Assembly (NCBI GenBank): GCA_024743095.1
Contig: JANSXF010000009.1
Coordinates: 1-64,000, forward strand
Direction: 5' to 3'
DNA: 64,000 bases
From: Flavobacteriaceae bacterium
GTDB taxonomy: Bacteria > Bacteroidota > Bacteroidia > Flavobacteriales > Flavobacteriaceae
Under the pieces are notes generated by a model, which worked only from the letters and a program-made list of their open reading frames with translations, searched no databases and had not been told where the DNA came from. The translations under genes were made by a program, and so were the position numbers. The first letter of the stretch is position 1. Every line of letters begins with the position of its first letter. Below are positions 9,240 through 18,933 of this stretch, piece by piece.

Positions 9240-10241
9240 TTAGATTATTTCAGAGAGCAGTTCCTTTAACAAGTCCGTCTGTGCCATATTGCTGGCCCCT
9301 ACTCCTTTGCCTTTTAAGTCCAAGGTCCTTAAGCTCGAGATAATACCGCTCACTCTTTTCATAGGGTAGTTTTTTGCGGCCACCACATACTCGTTTACAA
9401 AATAGGGATTAACACCAAGTACCTTGGCCACATTACCGGGAGAATGATCCTTGAGTCCATGGTATTGTAAAAGTTGGGTAAAAAAAGTATTTAAAAGTGT
9501 AACCGTAACCACAAAGGGGTTGTCCTTTGGGTTTTGGGCAAAATAATCAATAATCCGTGATGCTTTTTTTACATCACGTTCCCCAATCGCTTTTTTCAGC
9601 TCAAAATTATTAAAGTCCTTGCTTATACCTATGTGTTCTTCAATGAGTTCAGGTGTTATTTCCGTGGTAGGTGGGACAATCAACGTCAATTTATCAAGCT
9701 CGTTGCTGATTTTGCTCAAATCGGTTCCAAGATACTCCACCAACATAATGCAGGCCTTTGGAGAAATCTTATACTTTTTGCTCGCCAAAGTTCTGCGTAT
9801 CCAATCCGCTACTTGATTATCATAGAGTTTTTTGCTCTCGAACAACTCTCCAGTTTTGTTGATGGCCTTATACAGTTTTTTTCGCTTGTCCAGCTTCTTG
9901 TACTTGTAACAAAGCACCAGAATTGTGGTCGGTTGCGGGTTTTCGGCGTAGGACACTAGGTTTTCGATAGTTCTGGACAAATGTTGGGCCTCTTTCACGA
10001 TAACTACTTGGTACTGTGCCATCATGGGAAAACGTTTGGCATTGGCAACTATATCATCAACAGAGGTGTCCTTCCCATAGAGCACCATTTGGTTAAAGCC
10101 TTTTTCATCTTCGGTAAGTACATTTTCGGCAATGTATTGGGAAATCCTATCAATATAATAGGGCTCATCCCCCATTAAAAAATAAATAGGTTTTGGATTT
10201 CCATTGTTGATTTCCGATACGATCTCTTTTACTTTGTCCAT
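9240..10241 (-). CDS. holA: DNA polymerase III delta subunit
   Basis: A 333-residue HolA protein, the subunit of the clamp loader that opens the beta sliding clamp during replication. The N-terminal KPIYFLMGDEPYYIDRIS is the family hallmark (a degenerate P-loop followed by Asp-Glu-Pro), and the length fits the family. It converges on doxX with only 3 bp between stop codons and is divergent from the HsdR_N-type gene with 26 bp between starts, so a short shared promoter region must serve both. Confidence 0.93.
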   Translation of the reverse strand: MDKVKEIVSEINNGNPKPIYFLMGDEPYYIDRISQYIAENVLTEDEKGFNQMVLYGKDTSVDDIVANAKRFPMMAQYQVVIVKEAQHLSRTIENLVSYAENPQPTTILVLCYKYKKLDKRKKLYKAINKTGELFESKKLYDNQVADWIRRTLASKKYKISPKACIMLVEYLGTDLSKISNELDKLTLIVPPTTEITPELIEEHIGISKDFNNFELKKAIGERDVKKASRIIDYFAQNPKDNPFVVTVTLLNTFFTQLLQYHGLKDHSPGNVAKVLGVNPYFVNEYVVAAKNYPMKRVSGIISSLRTLDLKGKGVGASNMAQTDLLKELLSEII

Positions 10242-10267
10242 TCAAATTATATCACCAGTTTTGTAGA

Positions 10268-10714
10268 ATGCAAGATTTGAATTTTCCACCTTACTCGTTT
10301 CGAATCAAAAATAGCCAAAATAGGCAGTACATTTTTGATGGGCTACGTAAAAAATTTGTAGTCCTCCAACCGGAAGAATGGGTCCGCCAGCACGTGCTCA
10401 GATATTTGGTGTTTACCAAAAACTATCCAAAGAGCTTGATCAACGTGGAAAAACAACTTACGGTCAACAAGCTAAAGAAACGATACGATGTGGTTGTTTT
10501 TAATCCAGATGGCTCCATTTTTCTTTTGATCGAATGCAAAGGGCCAGCGATAAAAATCACCCAAGATACCTTTGATCAAATAGCCCGATACAATTACGAG
10601 TTGAAGGCCGAGTGTTTAATGGTAACGAATGGTTTGGAACATTACTACTGCGAAATGGACCACGACAATGAAAAGTATACGTTTTTGAAGGATATTCCTG
10701 ATTTTAGCCGTTAA
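10268..10714 (+). CDS. Orphan type I restriction HsdR N-terminal (HsdR_N) domain protein
   Basis: A 148-residue protein made up almost entirely of the HsdR_N nuclease-like domain. The PD-(D/E)XK core is visible as VVVFNPDGSIFLLIECKGP around residues 77-95 (Asp followed by Glu-Cys-Lys), then a conserved Gln-Ile-Ala-Arg-Tyr-Asn helix. No helicase, methylase or specificity subunit is nearby, so this is not a working type I system. Similar stand-alone proteins are common in Bacteroidota, and their role is unknown; the position beside holA suggests a housekeeping DNA role, but that is inference. The next gene starts 12 bp downstream. Confidence 0.85.
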   Translation: MQDLNFPPYSFRIKNSQNRQYIFDGLRKKFVVLQPEEWVRQHVLRYLVFTKNYPKSLINVEKQLTVNKLKKRYDVVVFNPDGSIFLLIECKGPAIKITQDTFDQIARYNYELKAECLMVTNGLEHYYCEMDHDNEKYTFLKDIPDFSR

Positions 10715-10726
10715 TTTGCCTCCGTT

Positions 10727-11728
10727 TTGAAGATTGCCGTCGTCATACTCAACTGGAATGGGGAAGCCTTGCTGGAAAGGTTCCTGCCCTCGGTCATGGA
10801 GTTTTCCCAAGGAGCCGACATTTACGTAGTGGACAATGCTAGCTCCGATGGCTCCGTGGATTTTCTAAAACAGCACTACCCCTCTATCGGGATCGTTGAA
10901 AATGGTTCCAATGGTGGTTTTGCCAAAGGCTATAACGATGGTCTTGAACATATTGAAGCCGACGTGTTTTGCTTATTGAATTCCGATGTGGAAGTCACTC
11001 CAAATTGGCTAGGCCCAATTATGGACACGTTCAACTCAACACCGGAAGCATCCATCATTCAGCCAAAAATTTTAGACCTTACCAAAAAAGATCATTTTGA
11101 ATATGCCGGTGCGGCGGGAGGGTTTATCGATATGTTCGGATACCCGTTTTGCAGGGGACGTATTTTCCAGACCATTGAAAAGGATGAAGGTCAGTACAAT
11201 GATATTCGAGAAGTATTTTGGGCCACGGGCGCCTGTATGTTCATAAAGAGTGATGTATTTCACCAACTCGAAGGCTTTGATGAGGACTACTTTGCACATC
11301 AAGAAGAGATAGACCTTTGCTGGCGCGCCAAAAATGCAGGACATAAGGTATATTATGTGGGCCATAGCAGCGTGTATCATTTGGGCGGAAGCACCCTCTC
11401 CAACATGAACCCGAAGAAAACATTTCTCAACTTTAGAAACTCCCTTTATTCCATCACAAAAAATCTTCCTAGAAAAAAAGCTTTGCCCTTGGTGTTTGCC
11501 CGATTGGTGTTGGACGGCTTGGCCGCATTGCGCTTTGTGTTCCAATTAAAGTTCGACCATTGTTTTGCGATACTACGTGCCCATCTTAGTTTTTATGCTA
11601 ACTTTATAAAGATGTACCAAAAGCGTGAAAAAGCTAATTTTATATTAAAATACTACGTTGCAACATCCATAGTATGGTCTTACTTCGTACATCAAGTAGA
11701 GAATTTTAACATTTTAGTAAAAGATTAA
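10727..11728 (+). CDS. Glycosyltransferase family 2
   Basis: A 333-residue GT2 enzyme of the rhamnosyl/N-acetylglucosaminyl transferase type, which adds a sugar from a nucleotide donor to surface polysaccharide. The start is a TTG giving Met-Lys-Ile-Ala-Val-Val-Ile-Leu-Asn-Trp-Asn; no ATG fits the conserved N terminus. Motifs are VVILNWNG (4-11), DNASSDGS (near 36), NGGFAKGYNDG, the DxD-like LLNSDVEV (near 86), and the acceptor-loop HQEEIDLCWRAKNAGHKV (near 191). The C terminus has amphipathic or membrane-associating segments. It is probably co-transcribed with the HsdR_N protein upstream. The sugar and acceptor cannot be read from the sequence. Confidence 0.92.
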   Translation: MKIAVVILNWNGEALLERFLPSVMEFSQGADIYVVDNASSDGSVDFLKQHYPSIGIVENGSNGGFAKGYNDGLEHIEADVFCLLNSDVEVTPNWLGPIMDTFNSTPEASIIQPKILDLTKKDHFEYAGAAGGFIDMFGYPFCRGRIFQTIEKDEGQYNDIREVFWATGACMFIKSDVFHQLEGFDEDYFAHQEEIDLCWRAKNAGHKVYYVGHSSVYHLGGSTLSNMNPKKTFLNFRNSLYSITKNLPRKKALPLVFARLVLDGLAALRFVFQLKFDHCFAILRAHLSFYANFIKMYQKREKANFILKYYVATSIVWSYFVHQVENFNILVKD

Positions 11729-11761
11729 CGAAGCCGAAATATAGGTACTTTGCTTTTTATC

Positions 11762-11769
11762 TAATTTTG
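11762..11769 (+). promoter_or_regulatory. Candidate -7 promoter element for the OmpA lipoprotein gene
   Basis: TAATTTTG fits TAnnTTTG exactly and lies 54 bp before the ATG at 11824. No good -33 partner at the usual spacing was seen, so the call rests on the -7 match and position alone. Confidence 0.35.
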
Positions 11770-11823
11770 GTGTAGTTTTTAACACTTGATATATCTAACA
11801 ATCCTTAAATTATATTCTGAACT

Positions 11824-12696
11824 ATGAAAAAAATTTTTCTAGGAACATTGGCAATGACAGTTCTATTATCCTCTTGTGTATCGCAAAAGAAATATGCAGA
11901 ATTGGAAGCCAAGCACAAAGAAGCACAAGACCTATTAAATTCCGCAACCGTTAAATTGAACGATTGTTTGGAAGACAAAGCAACCGCCGACTCTAGGTTG
12001 AAAACTCTAGAAGATCAAAATGCATTCCTTAAAGCAAACAACCAAGAACTCATCAACAATATGGGCAACTTGACAACGCTTACCACAAAAGGTGCTGAAA
12101 ATCTCGAAAAGTCTTTGGAAAGCCTTAAAGAAAAAGACCTTACCATTAGAAAACTGCAAGACGCCGTAACACGTAGGGATTCCGTAAACCTTTCTTTGGT
12201 ACAGAGCTTGAAAGGTGTGTTGGGCAACTTGGACGATGAAGATATCGAAATCAGTGTTGAAAAAGGTGTTGTATTCGTTTCCATCTCCGACAAACTATTG
12301 TTTAGAAGTGGAAGCTACAACGTAACCAATGCAGCGAAAGAAGTACTTGGAAAAGTAGCCAAAGTAGTGAACAACAAGCCTGATTTTGAATTTATGGTAG
12401 AAGGTCACACTGATAATGTGCCAATTAGAACTTCTGAACTTGCTGATAACTGGGACTTGAGTGTAAAGAGAGCAACATCAGTTGTTCGAATCCTTCAAAA
12501 TGATTTTGGCGTAGAACCAGCTAGGATGACTGCTGCCGGACGTAGTCACTATGTTCCGCTTGTAGATAACAATACTTCTGCAAACAGAGCCAAAAACAGA
12601 AGAACAAGAATTGTTGTACTTCCAAAAATCGATCAGTTCTATAGCATGATCGAAGAAGGAATGAAAGATCCAGCAATCGGTGGTTCTGGAAACTAA
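11824..12696 (+). CDS. OmpA-family peptidoglycan-binding lipoprotein
   Basis: A 290-residue outer-membrane lipoprotein. The signal peptide ends in a lipobox (LLSSC, Cys18), a coiled-coil stretch follows from about 22 to 115, and residues about 150-275 form an OmpA C-terminal domain. That domain keeps the peptidoglycan-binding signature: VEGHTDNVPI, then NWDLSVKRATSVV, then NRRTRIVV with its Arg. It should tether the outer membrane to the cell wall. A strong terminator follows directly. A paralogue with the same domain order, but a decayed binding site, lies at 22627-23400. Confidence 0.95.
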   Translation: MKKIFLGTLAMTVLLSSCVSQKKYAELEAKHKEAQDLLNSATVKLNDCLEDKATADSRLKTLEDQNAFLKANNQELINNMGNLTTLTTKGAENLEKSLESLKEKDLTIRKLQDAVTRRDSVNLSLVQSLKGVLGNLDDEDIEISVEKGVVFVSISDKLLFRSGSYNVTNAAKEVLGKVAKVVNNKPDFEFMVEGHTDNVPIRTSELADNWDLSVKRATSVVRILQNDFGVEPARMTAAGRSHYVPLVDNNTSANRAKNRRTRIVVLPKIDQFYSMIEEGMKDPAIGGSGN

Positions 12697-12720
12697 GATA
12701 TCTAGCACAAGCTTAGAAAA

Positions 12721-12748
12721 GAAAGCGGCCAAATTGGCCGCTTTTTTT
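12721..12748. terminator. Rho-independent terminator between convergent genes
   Basis: An inverted repeat AAGCGGCC (12723-12730) pairs with GGCCGCTT (12736-12743), followed by a run of seven T from 12742. The opposite strand also has a T-rich tail, so it can end both the OmpA lipoprotein gene and the convergent threonylcarbamoyladenylate synthase gene. Confidence 0.9.
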
Positions 12749-12749
12749 A

Positions 12750-13370
12750 TTAGTATATCTCAAGGCTGCCCTTGCCTTCCCGAATCACTTCCGGTTCATC
12801 ACCCGATAAGTCTATTACGGTGGAGGCAACATTGTCTCCATATCCCCCATCGATTACAATATCCACCAGGTTCTCCCATTTTTCAAAAATTAGTTCAGGG
12901 TCGGTGGTATATTCCAAAATATCATCATCATCACGGATGGATGTAGAAACAATGGGATGACCCAGTCCTGTCACCAAAGCGCGGGCAATCGAATTGTCGG
13001 GCACACGAATACCTACGGTTTTCTTTTTCTTAAAGTCCTTTGGCAAATTGTTGTTTCCCGGTAGAATAAAGGTATACGGCCCTGGTAAGGTTCTTTTAAG
13101 AATTTTAAAAGTGGGGCTATCAATTTGGCGAACATAATCCGAAAGATTGCTCAGATCAGCACAAATAAACGACCAATTGGCCTTTTCCAGCTTCACACCC
13201 TTAATACGGGCAATACGTTGCAGCGCCTTGGAATTTGTAATATCACAACCTAGCCCATACACCGTATCCGTGGGGTAAATTACAAGCCCTCCCTTCTTGA
13301 GCACGTCCACAACCTGTTGGACCTGCTTTGGGTTGGGGTTTTCTTCATACAGTTTTATCAACTCTGCCAT
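12750..13370 (-). CDS. L-threonylcarbamoyladenylate synthase family (Sua5/YciO/YrdC)
   Basis: A 206-residue protein of the Sua5/YciO/YrdC family; members make threonylcarbamoyl-AMP for the t6A37 modification of ANN-decoding tRNAs. The family motif GLVIYPTDTVYGLGCDI is at about residues 28-44, and further conserved pieces are ARIKG, LPGPYTFILP, VGIRVPDN and GHPIVSTSI. The length and the KANWSFICADL variant in place of the usual KR-P-P/L segment point to the YciO branch, whose exact role is less certain than that of TsaC. It has its own candidate promoter and no operon partner. Confidence 0.9.
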   Translation of the reverse strand: MAELIKLYEENPNPKQVQQVVDVLKKGGLVIYPTDTVYGLGCDITNSKALQRIARIKGVKLEKANWSFICADLSNLSDYVRQIDSPTFKILKRTLPGPYTFILPGNNNLPKDFKKKKTVGIRVPDNSIARALVTGLGHPIVSTSIRDDDDILEYTTDPELIFEKWENLVDIVIDGGYGDNVASTVIDLSGDEPEVIREGKGSLEIY

Positions 13371-13399
13371 TTGCCATCAAAAATAAGTTGGACCAATCA

Positions 13400-13407
13400 C
13401 AAAGATA
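13400..13407 (-). promoter_or_regulatory. Candidate -7 promoter element for the Sua5/YciO gene
   Basis: On the minus strand TATCTTTG matches TAnnTTTG exactly, 29 bp before the ATG at 13370, which leaves a short 5' leader of about 22 nt. The -33 region is weak. Confidence 0.45.
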
Positions 13408-13597
13408 ATACTAAATCCACCTAACCTAACATCGGGGCATTACCTGTTAAATAAATGATAAAGCACCCAACCTCCAGTCATTTCGGAATCTATCTATAAA
13501 GGCAAACAGGGCATTCGTCAATTCAAATGGGGTTTGGTAAATTATACCTATCAAAATTGAGTCAAATGCCGCAACTTTAAATAAAAATTGTAGCGTT

Positions 13598-14203
13598 ATG
13601 AAATTAAAATCATTCACATACCTCGTTATTGGTTGTGTTCTATTGATATATTTTGTTGGATGCGATTCGTTCAAAAAGTCAGGACTAGAGCAGCTGAACA
13701 CCAAACAGACCTTGGCCCAAATGGACGATCTTTTGATGCAACTGGAAAAATTGGATATCACCGAATGTAACAATACTGATAAAGTCGTCACAATAAATGA
13801 AGATATTAGAGGATTGGTCGAATCTATAAGAAACCCTACAAAATTTGATAGTCTGGTGGACATTCTTGTCCAAGGAAACCGTCAAATTAATTTTGTTGCT
13901 TCAAAGGATAGACAATTTGGTGTTTTTTCTTGGCAAACCAAAATGGATTGTTTGGGCAACCAAATCAAAAACATTGCGCTATATAAATCAAACGGCAGGG
14001 TCGAAGCATCTTCACTGTACGGCTCACCAATGCTATACGGTGAAATTTCACAGACTGACCATAACCGTGAGATGCATTATACTCTTAGAGAAAACACCTT
14101 TAAGAATACCTCGGACGTGGCCGTTAAAACATACAAAATATCCAATGGTTATATTGAGGAAACACAAATACCATTGCAAGAGTTATCATACAACAAGAAG
14201 TAA
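13598..14203 (+). CDS. Small predicted lipoprotein, function unknown
   Basis: A 201-residue protein with a lipoprotein signal peptide: charged MKLKS, a hydrophobic stretch, then a lipobox (YFVGC, Cys near residue 25). The rest is soluble, with an alpha-helical first third (Leu-rich, around residues 30-75) and a beta-rich second half. I recognise no domain. It is preceded by 227 bp without a gene, followed 30 bp later by the end of the convergent hydrolase, and so appears to be a single-gene unit. Codon use looks ordinary for the window. A minus-strand open frame overlapping its start was judged a shadow. Confidence 0.7.
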   Translation: MKLKSFTYLVIGCVLLIYFVGCDSFKKSGLEQLNTKQTLAQMDDLLMQLEKLDITECNNTDKVVTINEDIRGLVESIRNPTKFDSLVDILVQGNRQINFVASKDRQFGVFSWQTKMDCLGNQIKNIALYKSNGRVEASSLYGSPMLYGEISQTDHNREMHYTLRENTFKNTSDVAVKTYKISNGYIEETQIPLQELSYNKK

Positions 14204-14233
14204 TAAGTAACTTGATACACGAAGATAACCCTG

Positions 14234-16456
14234 TTATTGAACATTTCGTTTCTTGTAAAAACCGATATCATCCAAGACAACAACACCCAAAGTATCCTTA
14301 TCAAAAACCATATGGATACTTTTAATCTTGTCCAGCTTCAAGCTATCATTCTGTTTTAAGAATGAGGACATCGGCAAATAGCAACTTTTTAATTGGTCTT
14401 CAGCGTTTTTTCCAATCATATTTTCATCAAGGAAATCAAACTTGGTAAACTTGGTTTTGATAACTCCCGGTAAGGCATTGTAATCCGACAATATCACCGA
14501 AGCGGTATTCCCCGTACTGTCTTTAAGCATAATCCTAAAATTGAAACCAATCTTTGGCAAATCTGTCTTTTTGTCCAAATCCTTTAGTTCTAGTTCGGAA
14601 ATATCGCCCATAGCCATGGATAAAGCCAAAGTATCAGAGACACTTAAATTCTTGAATGTATTCGGCAGCGTAATTCTGAATGCCGGTATGGAATCCTCCA
14701 CTACATCTTTGCCATGGTGCCAGCCTAGGACCAAGGCGTTGTTTTGCTGGCCACCCCCATCCCTAGCGGTCAATTCGGTTTCCCTCCAGATTTTGAAGTT
14801 TTTGGCAGCAAGTGTTATGCTGTCAAAGGCACTGGTCAAATCCAAATCTCCTTCAAAATTGACCAGCACTTGCTTGCTTGCATCACTGTATTGACTTCTA
14901 TAGGTCTCTTTGGGCAACCAATCATGCGCCAAATCCGCGTTCTTGAACATAGGTAGATAACCCTTATCTTCTTTGAACACACTCTCGGCAAATGCACTGA
15001 CATAAACCTTGGCCACTTGCCTTTGTTCTTCACCTATGACGAGTGGTTCAAGATTGAGCAACCATTTCATTGGAGCCCCAAAATCCGACCGTCCCCAAGA
15101 TGAATTAAATTGACCGTGATTGGCATGGTTCATATACAAGCCGGTTTTAAACCCATCAAAATCATCGGAAAATTGCAGTCTGTGATACGGACGCATTCCC
15201 CAGAAACTGGTCTCATCAGAATCAGACGCCCCTTGAATGCTCAAATAATTGATATCCACTAGACTGATTTCACGATTGTAACGATAATCTGTTGGCGCAA
15301 TGGTGACGATCCCTTTGATTCCAAAATCGAAATCGAACTTTTCGTTGCCATTGTTCGGAAACCTCTCCAACGTGTTGAAGGCTACTGCAATGGACACCGC
15401 TTCGCCTCCTCTTGAATGCCCCATTAAGATTACATTGCCCAAATCTGCCTTTCCTGATAATTCGGAAGTCTCATCATTATTCCAATTTCTCCATTGTTCC
15501 AGATGCTTGAGCAACAACCAACCACGAGTTGGCATCTCCTTGCCCATAAAATCACCGGACCAATGTCCGTTGATGAAGTTTTCATCCACTGAGACCCCAA
15601 TAATACCACGGCTGGCCAAAAGCTCTCCGAGATAGGCATAACCCCCATCGGAATAATCGAGCATACTGTGGTTGCCATGTACCATCATCACTATTGGAAA
15701 GGGACCCTCACCTTTGGGCATATACACACGGGCATTCAAAGGAAAACTATCCACTCCAAAGCCCCAATATTTTTCGCGCCATTTTTTCTTTTTGCCCTTC
15801 CATTCCGGTAGCAATAGTGATGCATCTACCGTTGGTGTCTTGAGCCTAACGCCCTCCGCATATTCTGGCCTTTTCTGATCGGTTCCACTGCCGTAAGTGA
15901 AAACATCCACATCAAAATTTCCTTTTTCAGAAGGGTCAGTCACACCCAATTCGCTCAAAGTAGTTACCGATATATCTTGCTCGGATGGTGATTCTTCCAA
16001 ATACGGGTCGCCATCCAAGGCATTGAATCCATAAAGCCCCAAAGCAATCAGAACAATACCAATAAGTATTAGAACACTTCCCCTACCGGTATTTTTAATC
16101 TTTATGATTTGCCAGACACCCAAAACAATCAAGACCAAACAGATAAACCCGAACAAGGCGAGACTGTAGAACAAAAGGGATGGCCACCTAAAGACATACA
16201 TCCTCATAATATAAAGCGCCAAAAAGCCTCCCAAGATTGTTGTTACAATCGGCACTGGAATTCTCTTGGCCAATGGAAAGAGCCAAGTCAGCAATAATTT
16301 TAAAACTAGAATCAGTACGACGCCTATCAATATTCCGGCCATCATGGTAACCCAAGCGGGGTATCCAATTGCGTAGTGATAACCGGCCACTCCAAAAAGC
16401 GTGACAACAAGAATGGCGACTGCTAAAAAAACAGGTTTAAGAAAGAGATTCTTCAT
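14234..16456 (-). CDS. Membrane-anchored alpha/beta hydrolase
   Basis: A 740-residue protein whose first 150 residues hold four or five hydrophobic helices, followed by a large extracytoplasmic alpha/beta hydrolase domain. The nucleophile elbow GHSRGGEAVS is near residue 348, and the oxyanion-side motif MVMVHGNHSMLDYSDGGY precedes it. The nucleophile region resembles the dienelactone hydrolase/PETase-like superfamily. Residues beyond about 560 form an extra beta-rich domain. The substrate is unknown; an ester or acyl substrate in the periplasm or at the cell surface is inferred from the fold. The gene stands alone, 146 bp from the helicase gene, which ends upstream of it on the same strand. 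Confidence 0.8.
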   Translation of the reverse strand: MKNLFLKPVFLAVAILVVTLFGVAGYHYAIGYPAWVTMMAGILIGVVLILVLKLLLTWLFPLAKRIPVPIVTTILGGFLALYIMRMYVFRWPSLLFYSLALFGFICLVLIVLGVWQIIKIKNTGRGSVLILIGIVLIALGLYGFNALDGDPYLEESPSEQDISVTTLSELGVTDPSEKGNFDVDVFTYGSGTDQKRPEYAEGVRLKTPTVDASLLLPEWKGKKKKWREKYWGFGVDSFPLNARVYMPKGEGPFPIVMMVHGNHSMLDYSDGGYAYLGELLASRGIIGVSVDENFINGHWSGDFMGKEMPTRGWLLLKHLEQWRNWNNDETSELSGKADLGNVILMGHSRGGEAVSIAVAFNTLERFPNNGNEKFDFDFGIKGIVTIAPTDYRYNREISLVDINYLSIQGASDSDETSFWGMRPYHRLQFSDDFDGFKTGLYMNHANHGQFNSSWGRSDFGAPMKWLLNLEPLVIGEEQRQVAKVYVSAFAESVFKEDKGYLPMFKNADLAHDWLPKETYRSQYSDASKQVLVNFEGDLDLTSAFDSITLAAKNFKIWRETELTARDGGGQQNNALVLGWHHGKDVVEDSIPAFRITLPNTFKNLSVSDTLALSMAMGDISELELKDLDKKTDLPKIGFNFRIMLKDSTGNTASVILSDYNALPGVIKTKFTKFDFLDENMIGKNAEDQLKSCYLPMSSFLKQNDSLKLDKIKSIHMVFDKDTLGVVVLDDIGFYKKRNVQ

Positions 16457-16602
16457 AGGGGGAGGTTGGTTGGTTTGGTCTTAGAATTCAAAGTATTAGC
16501 TCTGAATTTAAACATTTTTACCCATTGTAGCCTACTCCCAATTATTAATTAGAAAATCTCCAAATCAGCTAAGGTTAAATTGTCAGAAAGTGAAAATTTG
16601 TA

Positions 16603-18933
16603 TTAGGCATTGTCCAAAACCTCAAGTTTGGCAAAGCGTAGCAATAATTTTTTGATTCCACCCTGATCAAAATGTATTTCCGCTTTTCTATCGTTGCCCA
16701 CTCCTTCAATATTCAAGATTTTTCCCCTTCCAAAACGAGTATGATTGACACGGGCACCTGTTACTAGGCCCGGGTCCAAATCCATTGGTTGTGTAGGAGA
16801 AGATATTTCGGGCTTTAGTTTGCGTAGCTTACGTAATTGGTTTTCGTTTGGGCCTTGAACACTGGGCGGGGTTCCGTTCGATGGCTTTACCTGACGCAGC
16901 TTACTCTTGTCCACCTCGCCGAAAATATTCTTATCGATTGTTGATTTGTATCGGTAACCATCATTGACCGGCGTTAGGTTCTCGACATACTTTTCCTCAA
17001 TTTCCTCCAAAAAACGACTTGGTTCGGCATCAATGAGTTTTCCCCAACGATAGCGGTTTTGGGTATAGGTAAGAAATGCCTGTTTCTCTGCCCGGGTAAG
17101 TGCCACATAAAACAGCCGTCGCTCTTCTTCCAGCTCACTCCTAGTGTTCATGCTCATGGCAGATGGAAACAAATCTTCCTCCATTCCCACGATATAGACG
17201 TAGGGGAATTCCAAACCTTTGGCCAGATGAATGGTCATAAGGGCCACCCTGTCGTCATCCTCAATATCCTTGTCCATATCGGTTGCCAGGGCCACATCCT
17301 CCAAAAATTCGGTCAAGCTTCCTGTGGCATCTGCAATTTCTTTTTGACCCTCCACAAAATCTTTGATACCGTTCAAAAGCTCCTCAATGTTCTCCATTTT
17401 GGCAATTCCCTCCGGGGTACCATCCTTTTTGAACTCCAATAAGAGTCCGGTCTTCTTGGCCACATGCTCTGCCAACACAAAAGCGTCGGAACCTTCGTTC
17501 ATAATTTGAAAGCTCTTGATCATAGTGACAAAATCCGCCAATTTACGTTTGGTTCCTGCATTGATGTTTAGATTCAACCTGTCCAAATTGTCCATCACCT
17601 CATAAATGGAACGCCCATAATGATTGGCTGCAACCACAAGTTTATCAATTGTGGTCTGTCCTATCCCACGGGTGGGGAAGTTGATGACCCGTTTTAAGGC
17701 TTCCTCATCTTTTGGGTTGATGACCAATCTCAGATAGGCCAATACATCTTTAATTTCTTTACGTTGGTAAAAGGACAATCCTCCATAAATCCTGTAAGGA
17801 ATATCCCTTTTACGTAGCGCATCCTCAATGGCACGTGATTGTGAATTAGTCCGGTACAAAACAGCAAACTCACCGTTTTGCATTTGATTTTGCATCTTGT
17901 TCTCAAAAATGGAACCTGCCACATATCGGCCCTCCTCGGCATCGGTAACGCTTCGATGGATTTTTATGAGCCCACCATCATCATTGGAGGTCCACACATT
18001 TTTCTCCAGTTGATTTTTATTGTTTGCAATGATGGAGTTTGCTGCGTTTACAATGTTCTTGGTGGAACGGTAATTCTGTTCCAATCGATACACGGCCACA
18101 TCGTCATAATCCCGTTGAAAGTTGAGTATATTACTAATGTTCGCCCCACGGAACGAATAAATACTCTGCGCATCGTCCCCCACCACACAAATATTTTGAT
18201 AGCGATCTGAAAGAGCCTTTACAATCAAATACTGGGAATGGTTGGTATCTTGATACTCATCCACCAAAATGTATCGGAAACGATCTTGGTATTTCATCAA
18301 CACCTCAGGAAACCGGGTCAATAGTTCATTCGTCCTTAGCAACAAATCATCAAAATCCATGGCACCCGCCTTAAAGCATCTGTCCACATAATTCTGATAG
18401 ATTTCTCCCAAACGTGGACGCTTTGCCATGGCATCGGCTTCCATTAATTCAGGGTTTTGAAAGTATGCTTTCACCGTAATCAAGCTGTTCTTGTAGGATG
18501 AAATGCGATTCTGGACCTGCTTGTACTTGTAGACATCCTTATCAAGCCCCATTTCCTTGATAATGGCTGCGATCAAGCGTTGTGAGTCTTGGGTGTCATA
18601 AATGGTAAAATTGCTCGGATAGCCCAGTTTGTCACCATCAAAACGGAGCAATTTGGCAAAAACGGAGTGAAATGTACCCATCCATAGGTTTTTGGCCTCC
18701 GAATTCCCCACGATGGTAGCAATCCGCTTCTTCATCTCACGTGCTGCCTTATTGGTAAAGGTCAACGCCAAAATGTTGAAGGAATCTACTCCTTGCTCCA
18801 TTAAGTGTGCGATTCGGTAGGTAAGCACTCGGGTCTTTCCAGAGCCTGCACCGGCTATCACCATCAGGGGTCCATCCTTATGCAGCACGGGAGCGCGCTG
18901 CGCATCATTCAATTCATCTATAAAATTACTCAA
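16603..18933 (-). CDS. UvrD/PcrA-type superfamily 1 DNA helicase
   Basis: An SF1A 3'-5' helicase of about 776 residues that unwinds DNA in repair and strips RecA filaments. I chose the TTG at 18933, giving Met-Ser-Asn-Phe-Ile-Asp-Glu-Leu-Asn-Asp-Ala-Gln, because homologues start only a few residues before the Q-motif (LNDAQR); an upstream TTG at 18972 would add 13 residues. Motifs are IAGAGSGKTR (about 25-34), TFTNKAAREMK, VDEYQDTN, GDDAQSIYSFRGA, LEQNYRST and VALTRAEKQ. The C-terminal end (VNHTRFGRGKILNIEG) is the Tudor-like domain that binds RNA polymerase in PcrA. It is transcribed alone, divergently from the dsrE gene. Confidence 0.95.
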   Translation of the reverse strand: MSNFIDELNDAQRAPVLHKDGPLMVIAGAGSGKTRVLTYRIAHLMEQGVDSFNILALTFTNKAAREMKKRIATIVGNSEAKNLWMGTFHSVFAKLLRFDGDKLGYPSNFTIYDTQDSQRLIAAIIKEMGLDKDVYKYKQVQNRISSYKNSLITVKAYFQNPELMEADAMAKRPRLGEIYQNYVDRCFKAGAMDFDDLLLRTNELLTRFPEVLMKYQDRFRYILVDEYQDTNHSQYLIVKALSDRYQNICVVGDDAQSIYSFRGANISNILNFQRDYDDVAVYRLEQNYRSTKNIVNAANSIIANNKNQLEKNVWTSNDDGGLIKIHRSVTDAEEGRYVAGSIFENKMQNQMQNGEFAVLYRTNSQSRAIEDALRKRDIPYRIYGGLSFYQRKEIKDVLAYLRLVINPKDEEALKRVINFPTRGIGQTTIDKLVVAANHYGRSIYEVMDNLDRLNLNINAGTKRKLADFVTMIKSFQIMNEGSDAFVLAEHVAKKTGLLLEFKKDGTPEGIAKMENIEELLNGIKDFVEGQKEIADATGSLTEFLEDVALATDMDKDIEDDDRVALMTIHLAKGLEFPYVYIVGMEEDLFPSAMSMNTRSELEEERRLFYVALTRAEKQAFLTYTQNRYRWGKLIDAEPSRFLEEIEEKYVENLTPVNDGYRYKSTIDKNIFGEVDKSKLRQVKPSNGTPPSVQGPNENQLRKLRKLKPEISSPTQPMDLDPGLVTGARVNHTRFGRGKILNIEGVGNDRKAEIHFDQGGIKKLLLRFAKLEVLDNA

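Noticed and set aside
13447..13863. Minus-strand open frame of 138 codons over the start of the lipoprotein gene
   Set aside because: It overlaps the plus-strand gene that has a proper lipoprotein signal peptide, begins inside it, and shows no recognisable protein features.
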